A stretch of 64,000 nucleotides of DNA from an uncultured Clostridia bacterium (GTDB taxonomy: Bacteria; Bacillota; Clostridia; RUG12999): assembly GCA_946555455.1 (NCBI GenBank), contig CAMNSU010000004.1:1-64000 (forward strand). The letters run 5' to 3'. The position numbers and the translations under genes are program-made. Every line of letters starts with the position of its first letter. Position 1 is the stretch's first letter. Shown here one piece after another: positions 41,465-49,497 of this stretch. The notes under the pieces were generated by a model. That model was given only the letters and a program-made list of their open reading frames with translations, searched no databases and was not told where the DNA came from.

Positions 41465-42288
41465 GGTTTTAGCGCCTCCTTCACGTTGTCTTTGATTTGT
41501 TTATCTGTCAGCGCCCAGTCCGCCGTATAGCGTCCCAGCGCGGCATAGATGTCTTTTGCAGTTCCCTCCGGTATTGCCGCCATTTGCCGCCGCAGCGTGC
41601 CCGCGTCGCCGCGCGCGATAGGACCTGTGAGCGCCGCATGGGGACCGTGCGCAAAAGCGTTGTCCAGCGCTGCCCGCGCCATGGGCTGAAACAACGCGGG
41701 CGGAATATCTGTGCCCGCCAGCAATTCCTCCATGAGTTTCACCAAACTCACAAGATAGTTCGCGCCTGCACATGCCGCCGCATGGTAGCGCGGCTTGTCT
41801 GCCGGACGGATTTCCTGATAAGCGATTCCCGCCGCCTGAAGTGCCTGCCGCAGCTTGTCCATGTCCGCGCCCGCGCCCTCCAGCGTGAACGTCACGCCGT
41901 CCAGCGCCGCCGGATTCATGTGCTTGTCCGGAAAGGAATAGGGCGGGTGCAAAGAGAATACCGTGTTGCCTGCTTCCGAAAGCGGCGCAAGGTCAGCGCT
42001 TCCCAGCGCGCCGCTGAACATGCCGCACAGTTTTCCGGTGCAGCCGCTCTGTGCCAAGCGTTTCGCGTTTTCAGGGATTGCATCGTCCGCCATGGAAAGA
42101 AAAACGACGTCGCACGCCTGTGCCAGCGCGGACGCGTCCGCCCATGCCTCGGAATCTGTGATGCGCGCGTTTTCCTGCGCGGAAGCAAACTTGCGTGACG
42201 CATAGCCCAGGAGCGTAAATCCTTTGCGGCGGAAAAATCCGCCCATCACAGCAGCGGTTCGTCCCGCGCCAATCATTCCCAGTTTCAT
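41461..42288 (-). CDS. panG: PanG-type ketopantoate reductase (Rossmann/DUF2520)
   Basis: A 275-residue protein with an N-terminal NAD(P)-binding motif KLGMIGAGRTAAVMGGFF and a C-terminal DUF2520-type helical domain (YHAAACAGANYLVSLVKLMEEL...). PanG, described in Francisella, replaces PanE as ketopantoate reductase. First position in a panGBCD operon, where no panE is present, supports this role. The ATG at 42286-42288 is after GGGAGG; longer in-frame sequence upstream lacks the protein character. With it the operon covers the complete route to pantothenate. Confidence 0.85.
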   Translation of the reverse strand: MKLGMIGAGRTAAVMGGFFRRKGFTLLGYASRKFASAQENARITDSEAWADASALAQACDVVFLSMADDAIPENAKRLAQSGCTGKLCGMFSGALGSADLAPLSEAGNTVFSLHPPYSFPDKHMNPAALDGVTFTLEGAGADMDKLRQALQAAGIAYQEIRPADKPRYHAAACAGANYLVSLVKLMEELLAGTDIPPALFQPMARAALDNAFAHGPHAALTGPIARGDAGTLRRQMAAIPEGTAKDIYAALGRYTADWALTDKQIKDNVKEALKP

Positions 42289-42355
42289 GACGTTGCGCCT
42301 CCCCAAAAAAAATCTGCATTGCCGCCCTCCGGCGTTTCGCGTGTTAATAGATATT

Positions 42356-42384
42356 AGTATACACCAATTCATTTGGAAATGCAA
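42356..42384 (-). promoter_or_regulatory. promoter of the pan operon
   Basis: Minus strand TTGCAT (42384-42379) and TATACT (42361-42356), 17-base spacer. Confidence 0.65.
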
Positions 42385-42504
42385 GTGGCGGCGCACAAAA
42401 TGGCAAATACTATCAATAGGAGTGTGAATTGTTGTAAATGAACAACACTCCGCCTGCCTGCGCAAATGAATGAACAGTTGCGGCAGGAGACGGAGTGAAA
42501 AAGG

Positions 42505-42765
42505 TTACTCATAATGTTTCCACAGGCGGATAATTTTAACGGTATGCACTTCGGGAAAAACTTCGTAGACGAATCTATGTTGAATGTTGATTCGCCTCGA
42601 ATATAAACCGTTTAAGTCGCCGATGAGTTTTTCATACGGCGGTGGATTTTGAAAAGGATTTTCTTTTACAATTGAGAGTAAACGCCGTACTTTATCAGAC
42701 AATCCAGCCTGCTTGATATTTTCAATATCTTTGACAGCTTGCTTTGTATATTTGATGTGATACAT
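42505..42765 (-). CDS. yoeB: YoeB-family toxin, mRNA interferase
   Basis: An 86-residue RelE-fold toxin that cuts mRNA in the ribosomal A site. YTKQAVKDIENIKQAG, PYEKLIGDLNGLYSRRINIQHRFVYE and the terminal WKHYE (with the catalytic His-Tyr end) are YoeB features. The ATG overlaps the antitoxin stop by one base (TAATG). Confidence 0.93.
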   Translation of the reverse strand: MYHIKYTKQAVKDIENIKQAGLSDKVRRLLSIVKENPFQNPPPYEKLIGDLNGLYSRRINIQHRFVYEVFPEVHTVKIIRLWKHYE

Positions 42766-43013
42766 TATAAAGTCACATCACTTTCGTCCACACAGTCGGA
42801 TAAATCGGTATTTTTGCCCTCCAACAAAGATTGTTTATAACTTGGGTCGGAGCTTAAGTATAGCGTTTCTAAAAGAGATTGATATTCGGCTTCGCTGATA
42901 ATAACAGCATTTCCGTTTTTGGTAGCAATATTTACAATTTCGCTGTCACAAATAGCCATATTCAGCAATTCATACAGTTTTGCCCGCGCATTTGTTACAT
43001 TGATGTTATACAT
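42765..43013 (-). CDS. yefM: YefM/Phd-family antitoxin
   Basis: An 82-residue antitoxin. The N-terminus MYNINVTNARAKLYELLNMA and IATKNGNAVIISEAEYQSLLETLYL form the Phd/YefM DNA-binding fold; the acidic end wraps the toxin. The ATG at 43011-43013 follows GAGGTGA. It likely represses its own promoter together with YoeB. Confidence 0.92.
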   Translation of the reverse strand: MYNINVTNARAKLYELLNMAICDSEIVNIATKNGNAVIISEAEYQSLLETLYLSSDPSYKQSLLEGKNTDLSDCVDESDVTL

Positions 43014-43031
43014 GGAAATCACCTCAAATAT

Positions 43032-43060
43032 AGTATAGCATACGTAAAAACGTACGTCAA
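43032..43060 (-). promoter_or_regulatory. yefM-yoeB promoter with internal palindrome
   Basis: Minus strand TTGACG (43060-43055) and TATACT (43037-43032), 17-base spacer. The spacer holds TACGT-AAAA-ACGTA (43041-43054), placed for autorepression. Confidence 0.65.
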
Positions 43061-43132
43061 TAGTATCATATGTAAAATGATAAAAAATATTGCTATCAAG
43101 AAAATGTTATGCCATTTTTTCCGCCGCGCCGG

Positions 43133-43393
43133 TTATTCCTCCGATTCTTCTTCTATTTCCTGAATCAGTTTTTGCAGATTTTGAAAGGCGATAGGTTCGG
43201 CATAGTCCCAGTAGTTACTTATCAGAACAAAATTGGCGCAGTGCAGTCCCAAGTTATAAAATTCCTGTCCGGTTTTGAGAAATTCCTCCTGCGTTAAAGT
43301 TCCTTCCAGCCGCAGAATACGCAGCCACAGGTCATAGTGGTCTAAAGCCCATTGCTGTAACAGCCGCACTTCGTCATCTTCTCTTTTGTACAT
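43133..43393 (-). CDS. small acidic protein of unknown function
   Basis: An 86-residue acidic, mainly helical protein (LLQQWALDHYDLWLRILRLE ... LIQEIEEESEE). No family recognised. AAAGGAGGAAATTTTT before the ATG is an excellent ribosome site, so it is a real gene. Part of that ribosome-site sequence recurs in the same orientation at about 43526-43546 without a gene after it, suggesting a local duplication. Confidence 0.7.
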   Translation of the reverse strand: MYKREDDEVRLLQQWALDHYDLWLRILRLEGTLTQEEFLKTGQEFYNLGLHCANFVLISNYWDYAEPIAFQNLQKLIQEIEEESEE

Positions 43394-43784
43394 AAAAATT
43401 TCCTCCTTTTTTTTAATTGATAATGGGGTTCCATGTCAGTATAGCATAAAAATGAAGTAAAATAGTTCAGGATACCGAACAAATGAAAAATTTTTTAAAA
43501 AAATTTCGTGATGGTACAGTGGAACACAAAAATTTCCTCCTTTTTTGTTTTTTGAACAATGCACTTTTTGCCGACAAAAAGTACCAAAAACTTTCTGGCA
43601 TTCCGATTCGCCCCAGCCCCCTCAAACGACCCCAGTGGGGAGCTGGTGGGGGCTGCGACTTTTCTTCTGTAAATCCTGTGTCTATTGTACTATAGTAAAA
43701 ATTTTTTGATGGATTTTAGTAAGAATTTTTCTAAAAAATCTTAATGAATAGACTATTTCTTAAACTTCTAAAAAAATTAAATTT
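43394..43784. other. intergenic region without a gene
   Basis: It contains the duplicated ribosome-site-like stretch at 43526-43546 and a GC-rich hairpin region at 43610-43660 (CCCCAGCCCCC... with GGGGGCTG), typical of Clostridial intergenic repeats. An open frame at 43483-43695 has no ribosome site and was not accepted. Confidence 0.4.
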
Positions 43785-43809
43785 GTTTTAGCGAAATTAT
43801 CGCTAAAAC
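43785..43809. promoter_or_regulatory. perfect palindrome, candidate operator of the XRE protein
   Basis: GTTTTAGCG (43785-43793), AAATTAT, CGCTAAAAC (43801-43809). It lies about 20 bases upstream of TATAAT at 43831-43836 and close to the XRE gene. Confidence 0.6.
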
Positions 43810-43857
43810 AAGACATTATATATATCTTTGTGTTATAATCTTTTTTGGAGGTGAAGA

Positions 43858-44064
43858 ATGATGTATCGTCGTATCAGAGATTTACGTGAAGATAGGGACT
43901 TAACGCAACAACAAATGGGAGAAATATTGCATTGCAGTTCCAGAACATATTGCAATTATGAACGTGGAAATGTAAATATTCCAAATGATATTTTGATGAA
44001 ACTTGCAGATTTTCACGGCGTGAGTGTGGATTATCTGCTTGGCAGGACGAATAAAACAGATTGA
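43858..44064 (+). CDS. small XRE-family HTH regulator
   Basis: A 68-residue protein that is almost only a Cro/C1-type HTH: RIRDLREDRDLTQQQMGEIL, CSSRTYCNYERGNVNIPNDI and LMKLADFHGVSVDYLLGRT. GGAGGTGA precedes two adjacent ATG codons (43858 and 43861). It probably binds the palindrome at 43785-43809 and controls itself. Confidence 0.85.
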   Translation: MMYRRIRDLREDRDLTQQQMGEILHCSSRTYCNYERGNVNIPNDILMKLADFHGVSVDYLLGRTNKTD

Positions 44065-44226
44065 TAAGATGATTTTGTAGGAAAACAAGATGTATTGACA
44101 GGTAACAGATGACAAAGTATAATAAAAAGAAAAAAGTAACATTTCTATCAGTTCAATCATCATAGAGAGAGGGCGAGCGTCATACAAAAAATATTCTATC
44201 CGGACGAGCAAACCGTAAGAACTGCC

Positions 44227-44568
44227 ATGCAGGCAGACGATCCGCTGTTATTGTTGGTTTCGCACGACGGACAGCGGCTGATTGTGTCGGGCATTGACGA
44301 TGCGGGCGAACATATCATATTGCTGCGTTTGGCAGGATTTCGGGACAGCGATTTGGACAGCTACTATCGTTTGGTGGTGAATCGGGACGGCGCAGACTGG
44401 ACGTTTGTGTGCCCGTCCGGTTATCAAAACATCACCGACAAAGCGGGGCGTATGCAGCAGTTCTATAAAGACGGCTTTCGCACGATTCCGCACGCGCTGG
44501 AAGCAATCGGATATCTGGTGGGCATTGATATTCCGCGTCGCTACCGCCGCCATGTAGATTTCATGTAA
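44227..44568 (+). CDS. conserved-looking protein of unknown function
   Basis: A protein of 113 residues from the ATG at 44227 (MQADDPLLLLVSHDGQRLIV ... IPRRYRRHVDFM), alpha/beta in character. I know no family. The ATG lacks a ribosome site, while the frame is open 90 bases further upstream without ATG, GTG or TTG. An ATA at 44182-44184, 8 bases after AGAGGG, would add 15 sensible residues (QKIFYPDEQTVRTA), so the true start may be non-canonical. Confidence 0.6.
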   Translation: MQADDPLLLLVSHDGQRLIVSGIDDAGEHIILLRLAGFRDSDLDSYYRLVVNRDGADWTFVCPSGYQNITDKAGRMQQFYKDGFRTIPHALEAIGYLVGIDIPRRYRRHVDFM

Positions 44569-44596
44569 TTTCAGCAAAAAACTTTTGCAGAAGGTA

Positions 44597-44625
44597 TTGA
44601 CAAGTGCGGAAAACTGTGGTATTAT
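44597..44625 (+). promoter_or_regulatory. promoter of metY
   Basis: TTGACA (44597-44602), 17 bases, TATTAT (44620-44625). Confidence 0.65.
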
Positions 44626-44630
44626 TTAAT

Positions 44631-44649
44631 ACATACTAAACATATAGGT
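44631..44649 (+). promoter_or_regulatory. candidate Rrf2 operator at metY
   Basis: ACATA-N9-TAGGT dyad at the transcription start. The same 5-9-5 layout occurs at cysK (47611-47629) and hydE (47420-47438), with a shorter relative at rrf2. Confidence 0.6.
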
Positions 44650-44736
44650 ATTATATATTTAAAGGTTTTACTTTACAGATGACAGCATTTTGGAATGCAT
44701 GTGAAACAAAAAAATCCTTTTACGGAGGAAAATGAA

Positions 44737-44793
44737 ATGAAACAAAAATGGTGTAAGCTGCTGCGGCATAATTGGCGGAACGGGCGAATGTGA
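44737..44793 (+). CDS. possible 18-residue leader peptide before metY
   Basis: MKQKWCKLLRHNWRNGRM, stop at 44791-44793. GGAGG lies 8 bases before the ATG. It is in the metY leader and contains one Cys and a final Met, so a role in sensing sulfur amino acids is conceivable but unproven. Confidence 0.35.
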   Translation: MKQKWCKLLRHNWRNGRM

Positions 44794-44856
44794 CGCGGCG
44801 TGATTATGATGAAAAAAGAACAGAGATAAAATGATATAGAAAAGAGGAAATGGAAC

Positions 44857-46152
44857 ATGGCAAAGATAAAAGATACGTCAAACTGGGGCTTTGAGACCAA
44901 ACAACTGCATATCGGGCAGGAGGAACCGGATTCGGCAACCGACGCAAGAGCAGTGCCGATTTACCAAACGACCTCCTATGTGTTTCAAAATTCCGCGCAC
45001 GCGGCGGCGCGGTTTAATTTGACCGATGCCGGAAATATTTATGGCAGGCTGACCAATTCCACGCAGGACGTGTTTGAAAAAAGAATCGCGGCGCTGGAGG
45101 GCGGCGCGGCGGCATTGGCGGTTGCGTCCGGCGCGGCAGCGATTACCTATACCATAGAAAATCTGGCGGAGGGCGGCGGGCATATTGTGGCGCAAAAGAC
45201 CATCTATGGCGGCACCTATAACCTGCTGGCGCATACGTTAACAAAATACGGCATTACCACCACTTTTGTGGACATTCACAATCTGGAAGAAGTGAAAGCG
45301 GAGATTCTGCCGGATACAAAAGCAATCTTTATCGAGGCAATGGGCAACCCCAACAGCGACATTCCGAACGTGGAGGAACTTGCAAGAATTGCCCATGCGG
45401 TCAAAATTCCGCTGGTGATTGATTCCACGTTTGCAACGCCCTATCTGTTTCGCCCCATTGAACACGGCGCGGACATTGTGGTGCATTCCGCGACCAAATT
45501 CATTGGCGGTCACGGTACCACGCTGGGCGGCGTGATTGTGGACAGCGGCAAATTCGACTGGGAAGCCAGCGGCAAATTTGCGTCGCTGGTGGAACCAAAT
45601 CCAAGTTATCACGGCGTGTCGTTCACCAAAGCGGTGGGCGCGGCGGCGTTTGTCACCAAGATTCGCGCCATTTTGCTGCGCGATACCGGCGCGGCGATTT
45701 CGCCCTTCAACGCATTTTTGCTGCTGCAGGGATTGGAAACGCTGTCGCTGCGCGTGGAACGCCATGCGGAAAATACCAAGAAAGTGCTGGAGTTCCTGAC
45801 CAAACACCCGCAGGTGGAAAAGGTGAACCACCCTGCGCTGCCGGATCACCCCAACCACGATTTATATAACAAGTACTATCCAAACGGCGGCGGTTCCATT
45901 TTCACGTTTGAAATCAAGGGCGGCGCAAAAGAAGCGCAGGAATTCATTGACCACCTGCAAATTTTCTCACTGCTCGCCAATGTTGCGGACGTGAAATCGC
46001 TGGTGATTCACCCTGCCAGCACAACGCATTCCCAGCTTACGGAGGCGGAATTAGCGGAACAGGGAATCAAACCGAACACCATTCGTCTGTCCATTGGAAC
46101 GGAAAGCGCGAAAGATATCATTGCCGACTTGCAGCAGGCGTTTGAAGGATAA
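44857..46152 (+). CDS. metY: O-acetylhomoserine sulfhydrylase
   Basis: A 431-residue PLP enzyme making homocysteine (or methionine with methanethiol) from O-acetylhomoserine. Family motifs are NIYGRLTNSTQDVFEKRIAA, the PLP lysine in HSATKFIGGHGTTLGG (around residue 213) and the C-terminal HPASTTHSQLTEAELAEQGI. Length is typical. It has its own promoter with the Rrf2-type dyad and a terminator at 46231-46262. Confidence 0.95.
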   Translation: MAKIKDTSNWGFETKQLHIGQEEPDSATDARAVPIYQTTSYVFQNSAHAAARFNLTDAGNIYGRLTNSTQDVFEKRIAALEGGAAALAVASGAAAITYTIENLAEGGGHIVAQKTIYGGTYNLLAHTLTKYGITTTFVDIHNLEEVKAEILPDTKAIFIEAMGNPNSDIPNVEELARIAHAVKIPLVIDSTFATPYLFRPIEHGADIVVHSATKFIGGHGTTLGGVIVDSGKFDWEASGKFASLVEPNPSYHGVSFTKAVGAAAFVTKIRAILLRDTGAAISPFNAFLLLQGLETLSLRVERHAENTKKVLEFLTKHPQVEKVNHPALPDHPNHDLYNKYYPNGGGSIFTFEIKGGAKEAQEFIDHLQIFSLLANVADVKSLVIHPASTTHSQLTEAELAEQGIKPNTIRLSIGTESAKDIIADLQQAFEG

Positions 46153-46230
46153 CACCGAGGGAAAACAGCGTCAGACGGCAGCATACATGCGCCGAAAGAT
46201 AACGAAAACAAAATCTTTGCTTTAAAATAA

Positions 46231-46262
46231 GGGCGCCGCTAAATGCGGCGCCCTCGCTTTTT
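46231..46262 (+). terminator. terminator of metY
   Basis: GGGCGCCGC (46231-46239) pairs with GCGGCGCCC (46245-46253), loop TAAAT, then TCGCTTTTT. Confidence 0.8.
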
Positions 46263-46328
46263 AAAATGGAATCATGCCTATAAAAACGGGCGCAAACGGA
46301 CTGTCCCGCCGCTGCTTCTATAGGTATA

Positions 46329-47375
46329 CTAGACTTCTTTTTTCACATCTCCGACAGCGGTCACAATGCGGTATCCCGCTGCGGCAACCCGCTGCTCCAA
46401 ACAACGGCGGCACTCCGCCGCCTCATCGCCGGTACAGATTTTGTTGTCATATAAATCATATAGTTTACGTGTGCTGACGGGAGAAAGATTGGGCATGACA
46501 ACGTTTGCGCCCGCTTTCAAACCCATTTCGCGCCCTTCGGGGTGAATGGTGCCCAGCGCCGTGGTCGCCGGAATCAGCGCATGGGGGAACATCAGCCGCA
46601 GAACCGCAATCAGCCGCAGCGTGAGCGGCAGGCTGCCGTTTGAGAACGTGCGAAATGGCGTTTCACCGTGCCGCAGATAGGGGCCAATTCCAATCATGTC
46701 CGGCTGTAGTTCCTGCAAAAAACGCAAATCTGCAATGAGGTTTTGCGTGGTTTGGTAAGGGGAGCCGACCATGAAACCGGAACCGACTTGATAGCCGATT
46801 TCTTTCAAATGAAACAGACATTCTTTTCTGGTTTGCAGGCGCATGGTTTCAGGGTGCAGTTTTCCATAATGCGCCGCATCCGCGGTTTCGTGCCGCAAAA
46901 GATAGCGGTTCGCGCCCGCGTTGTAATAGGCAAGATAGCTTTCTTTGGACTTTTCCCCAATGGAAAGCGTGATGGCGCAGTCGGGAAATGCGCTGCGGAT
47001 AGCGGACACGATTTCGCAAATGCGTTCGTCCGTATAAAACGGGTCTTCGCCGCCCTGCAAAACAAATGTGCGAAAGCCCAGCGCATACCCCTCGGTGCAG
47101 CAAGCAAGAATTTCCGCCTTGTCCAGACGGTAGCGTACCGCCGCCTGATTGTCCCGCCGTATGCCGCAATAATAGCAGTTATTTTTACAATAGTTGGTAA
47201 ATTCAATCAATCCGCGGATATAGACTTCGTCGCTGTAAACCTGCCGCCGCACCGTATCGGCGGCGGAGAACAGCAACGCGTCCGCGTCGGCGGTTTCCAG
47301 CAGCGCCGCCAGTGATGCGTCAGGCAGATTTCGCTCCTGCGTCAGTTGATATATGGTAGTTTCTAAAGCGTTCAT
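46329..47375 (-). CDS. hydE: [FeFe]-hydrogenase maturase HydE, radical SAM
   Basis: A 348-residue radical SAM enzyme acting in assembly of the hydrogenase H-cluster. IEFTNYCKNNCYYCGIRR (around residues 57-74) holds the CxxxCxxC cluster motif; LQGGEDPFYTD, TLSIGEKS and YLLRHETAD follow the HydE pattern and separate it from biotin synthase. AAGGAG precedes the ATG. HydF, HydG and the hydrogenase are not in the window. Its promoter carries the same dyad as metY and cysK, tying it to Fe-S or cysteine control. Confidence 0.9.
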   Translation of the reverse strand: MNALETTIYQLTQERNLPDASLAALLETADADALLFSAADTVRRQVYSDEVYIRGLIEFTNYCKNNCYYCGIRRDNQAAVRYRLDKAEILACCTEGYALGFRTFVLQGGEDPFYTDERICEIVSAIRSAFPDCAITLSIGEKSKESYLAYYNAGANRYLLRHETADAAHYGKLHPETMRLQTRKECLFHLKEIGYQVGSGFMVGSPYQTTQNLIADLRFLQELQPDMIGIGPYLRHGETPFRTFSNGSLPLTLRLIAVLRLMFPHALIPATTALGTIHPEGREMGLKAGANVVMPNLSPVSTRKLYDLYDNKICTGDEAAECRRCLEQRVAAAGYRIVTAVGDVKKEV

Positions 47376-47419
47376 AAACGTTTGGCTCCTTGTTACAAGA
47401 AATGGTTCGCATACATAAA

Positions 47420-47438
47420 ACCTATCTATTTAATATGT
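47420..47438 (-). promoter_or_regulatory. candidate Rrf2 operator at hydE
   Basis: ACCTA-N9-TATGT on the plus strand, directly after the -10 box of the minus-strand hydE promoter. Read beside the complement of the metY site it matches at 20 of 23 positions. Confidence 0.6.
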
Positions 47439-47467
47439 ATTATATCATTCGGCGAAAGGGTTGTCAA
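47439..47467 (-). promoter_or_regulatory. promoter of hydE
   Basis: Minus strand TTGACA (47467-47462) and TATAAT (47444-47439), 17-base spacer, full consensus. The remaining bases to 47578 are featureless A/T-rich sequence. Confidence 0.7.
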
Positions 47468-47578
47468 GCGGCGCGACAGTATGCTGTTTTTTGTGTGTGA
47501 GAACGGTGCTGTATCATGCTTTATAGAGCGGTAAAACGGCGGTTTCCTAAAAAATTTAAAAAAATGAGAAAAAAGGGA

Positions 47579-47607
47579 TTGACAAAACATTCCATCGGTG
47601 CTATAAT
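47579..47607 (+). promoter_or_regulatory. promoter of cysK
   Basis: TTGACA (47579-47584), 17 bases, TATAAT (47602-47607), full consensus. Confidence 0.7.
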
Positions 47608-47610
47608 ATA

Positions 47611-47629
47611 ACCTAGAAATAGGGTAGGT
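47611..47629 (+). promoter_or_regulatory. candidate Rrf2 operator at cysK
   Basis: ACCTA-N9-TAGGT, a perfect 5-9-5 dyad at the predicted transcription start. Confidence 0.65.
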
Positions 47630-47739
47630 TTTGTATGGATTAAAGAAAAGTACCGCGAAATGCGGCAAACGGAGCACAAACCGACACAGATGGTATAGAA
47701 TAAAACGTAAATGGAAACAGGAAAAGGAAGCGATAATAA

Positions 47740-48669
47740 ATGAAAGTATATGAAAAAATCACGGATTTGATTGGGGCAACGCCGCTTTTGGAATTGAAAA
47801 ATTATGAGAAAGAAAAAGCGCCGGAAGCGACCATTTTGGCAAAGCTGGAATATTTCAATCCGGCGGGAAGTGTGAAAGACAGAGTCGCGTGGGCAATGAT
47901 TGATGAAGCGGAGAAAAAAGGGCTTTTAAAGCCGGATTCCGTTATCATTGAACCGACGAGCGGCAACACCGGTATTGGTCTGGCGGCGGTTGCGGCGGCA
48001 AGGGGCTATCAAATCATTCTCACCATGCCGGAAACCATGAGCGTGGAACGCCGGAATCTGCTGAAAGCCTATGGCGCGGAGTTGGTGCTGACCGACGGGC
48101 GTGAAGGCATGAAAGGCGCGATTGCAAAAGCGGAGGAATTGGCAAAAGAAACGCCGCACAGCTTTCTTCCCAGCCAGTTTACCAATATGGCGAATCCGGC
48201 AGCGCACCGCAGGACGACAGGACCGGAAATTTGGCAGGACACAGAAGGAAAAGTGGATATTTTTGTGGCGGGCGTCGGCACCGGCGGTACCATATCGGGT
48301 GTTGGCGGCTATTTGAAATCACAGAATCCCAAAATTAAGGTGGTTGCTGTGGAACCGGCGGGTTCTCCGGTGCTTTCAAAAGGCACGGCAGGGCCGCACA
48401 AAATTCAGGGGATTGGCGCAGGATTTGTGCCGGAGACACTGAACACAGAAATTTATGATGAAATTATTGCAGTCGAAAATGAGGACGCGTTTGAAACAGG
48501 CAAAATGCTTGCACGAAAAGAAGGCGTGTTGGTGGGCGTATCCTCCGGCGCGGCAGTGTTTGCGGCAACGGAACTTGCCAAGCGTCCTGAAAACAAAGGA
48601 AAAGTGATTGTGGCGCTGTTGCCGGACACTGGCGAGCGGTATTTATCCACGCCGATGTTCTCGGAATAA
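47740..48669 (+). CDS. cysK: cysteine synthase A (O-acetylserine sulfhydrylase)
   Basis: A 309-residue PLP enzyme forming cysteine from O-acetylserine and sulfide. The PLP lysine is in [14 protein letters not shown] (around residue 46), with [38 protein letters not shown] and [16 protein letters not shown]. Length and order are standard. The leader is about 130 bases and holds the Rrf2-type operator. Confidence 0.95.
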   Translation: MKVYEKITDLIGATPLLELKNYEKEKAPEATILAKLEYFNPAGSVKDRVAWAMIDEAEKKGLLKPDSVIIEPTSGNTGIGLAAVAAARGYQIILTMPETMSVERRNLLKAYGAELVLTDGREGMKGAIAKAEELAKETPHSFLPSQFTNMANPAAHRRTTGPEIWQDTEGKVDIFVAGVGTGGTISGVGGYLKSQNPKIKVVAVEPAGSPVLSKGTAGPHKIQGIGAGFVPETLNTEIYDEIIAVENEDAFETGKMLARKEGVLVGVSSGAAVFAATELAKRPENKGKVIVALLPDTGERYLSTPMFSE

Positions 48670-48717
48670 TTCGGAATAATATAGATAACAACGCAGGGGG
48701 ACTGGGGATAGATAAGA

Positions 48718-48760
48718 GGAGGGCGAAACCGGAATGGAAATCATTCGGGTTTCGCCCTCT
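48718..48760 (+). terminator. terminator of cysK
   Basis: GGGCGAAACC (48721-48730) pairs with GGTTTCGCCC (48748-48757), with an inner GAATG/CATTC stem. Confidence 0.7.
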
Positions 48761-48822
48761 TGGGGTTTCAAAGGAAATTGATTTGTTTCGTTTTTCGGCG
48801 CGGAAACAGTGCAGCATAGACT

Positions 48823-48850
48823 TAGGCAAACAAAAGTCGAATCCCATGCG
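48823..48850. repeat. TAGGCAAACAAAAG intergenic repeat
   Basis: The first 24 bases match the copy at 5577; the right end (CATGCGCC) differs. It lies just past the 3' end of the rrf2 gene. Confidence 0.55.
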
Positions 48851-48857
48851 CCGTGCG

Positions 48858-49295
48858 TCAAATGGTATAGTCGCTTGCATAACGCTGCCGCTGCTCGTCT
48901 AAAATGTCCTGCAAGGTAATGCTGTCGAGATATTCATTAATAACCTTGTGTAACCCCTGCCAGATGGGGAGTGTGGGACATTCGTCACGCCGCTCGCATT
49001 GTATGGGCGTTTGGTCAAGACAGGAAACGGGAGCCAAACTGCCTTCCGTCAAACGCAGAATCATGCCAATGGTATATTTATCCGGCGACTGCGCAAGTTT
49101 ATAGCCGCCTTGAAATCCGCGGTTTGTTTGCAAAATGCCGGATTTATTCACAATAGGAACGATTTGCTCCAAATATTTTTTGGAAACGCCTTGCCGCTGC
49201 GCAATGTCTTTGAGCGCAATAAATCCATTGTTTTCGTGTTCGGCGAGATCCAGCAGCATACGCAGGGCGTACCGTCCTTTGGTTGATATTTTCAT
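48858..49295 (-). CDS. Rrf2-family regulator with three cysteines (IscR/CymR-like)
   Basis: A 145-residue winged-helix protein: MKISTKGRYALRMLLDLAEH, GVSKKYLEQIVPIVNKSGIL, TNRGFQGGYKLA are classic Rrf2 features. Three cysteines (SCLDQTPIQCERRDECPTLP, around residues 92-107) could hold an Fe-S cluster as in IscR, whereas CymR lacks them. Neighbours cysK, metY and hydE share a dyad that also occurs, in a shorter form, in its own promoter. It therefore probably senses Fe-S or cysteine status. GGAGGG is 6 bases before the ATG. Confidence 0.9.
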   Translation of the reverse strand: MKISTKGRYALRMLLDLAEHENNGFIALKDIAQRQGVSKKYLEQIVPIVNKSGILQTNRGFQGGYKLAQSPDKYTIGMILRLTEGSLAPVSCLDQTPIQCERRDECPTLPIWQGLHKVINEYLDSITLQDILDEQRQRYASDYTI

Positions 49296-49316
49296 GAAAC
49301 ACCCTCCTTTTACTCT

Positions 49317-49345
49317 ATAATAACATATGTTTAGTAGGTTTTCAA
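49317..49345 (-). promoter_or_regulatory. rrf2 promoter with internal operator
   Basis: Minus strand TTGAAA (49345-49340), 17 bases, TATTAT (49322-49317). The spacer contains ACATA-N7-TAGGT (49323-49339), a two-base shorter relative of the metY/cysK/hydE dyad, suggesting autoregulation. Confidence 0.6.
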
Positions 49346-49391
49346 GAAAAAGTTAAAATTTTTTGAGGAAAACGGAGCGTTGCCGCCGTGC

Positions 49392-49420
49392 TTGACAAAA
49401 GGAACTGCAAATGATATGAT
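49392..49420 (+). promoter_or_regulatory. promoter of the amidohydrolase gene
   Basis: TTGACA (49392-49397), 17 bases, TATGAT (49415-49420). Confidence 0.65.
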
Positions 49421-49497
49421 AAACGGCGGAAAAAACCAAGGAGCCGCGCGGCATCTGCGGCGGTTTTGAAATGCTGCGTGAAAAGGAGCGTTATCAC

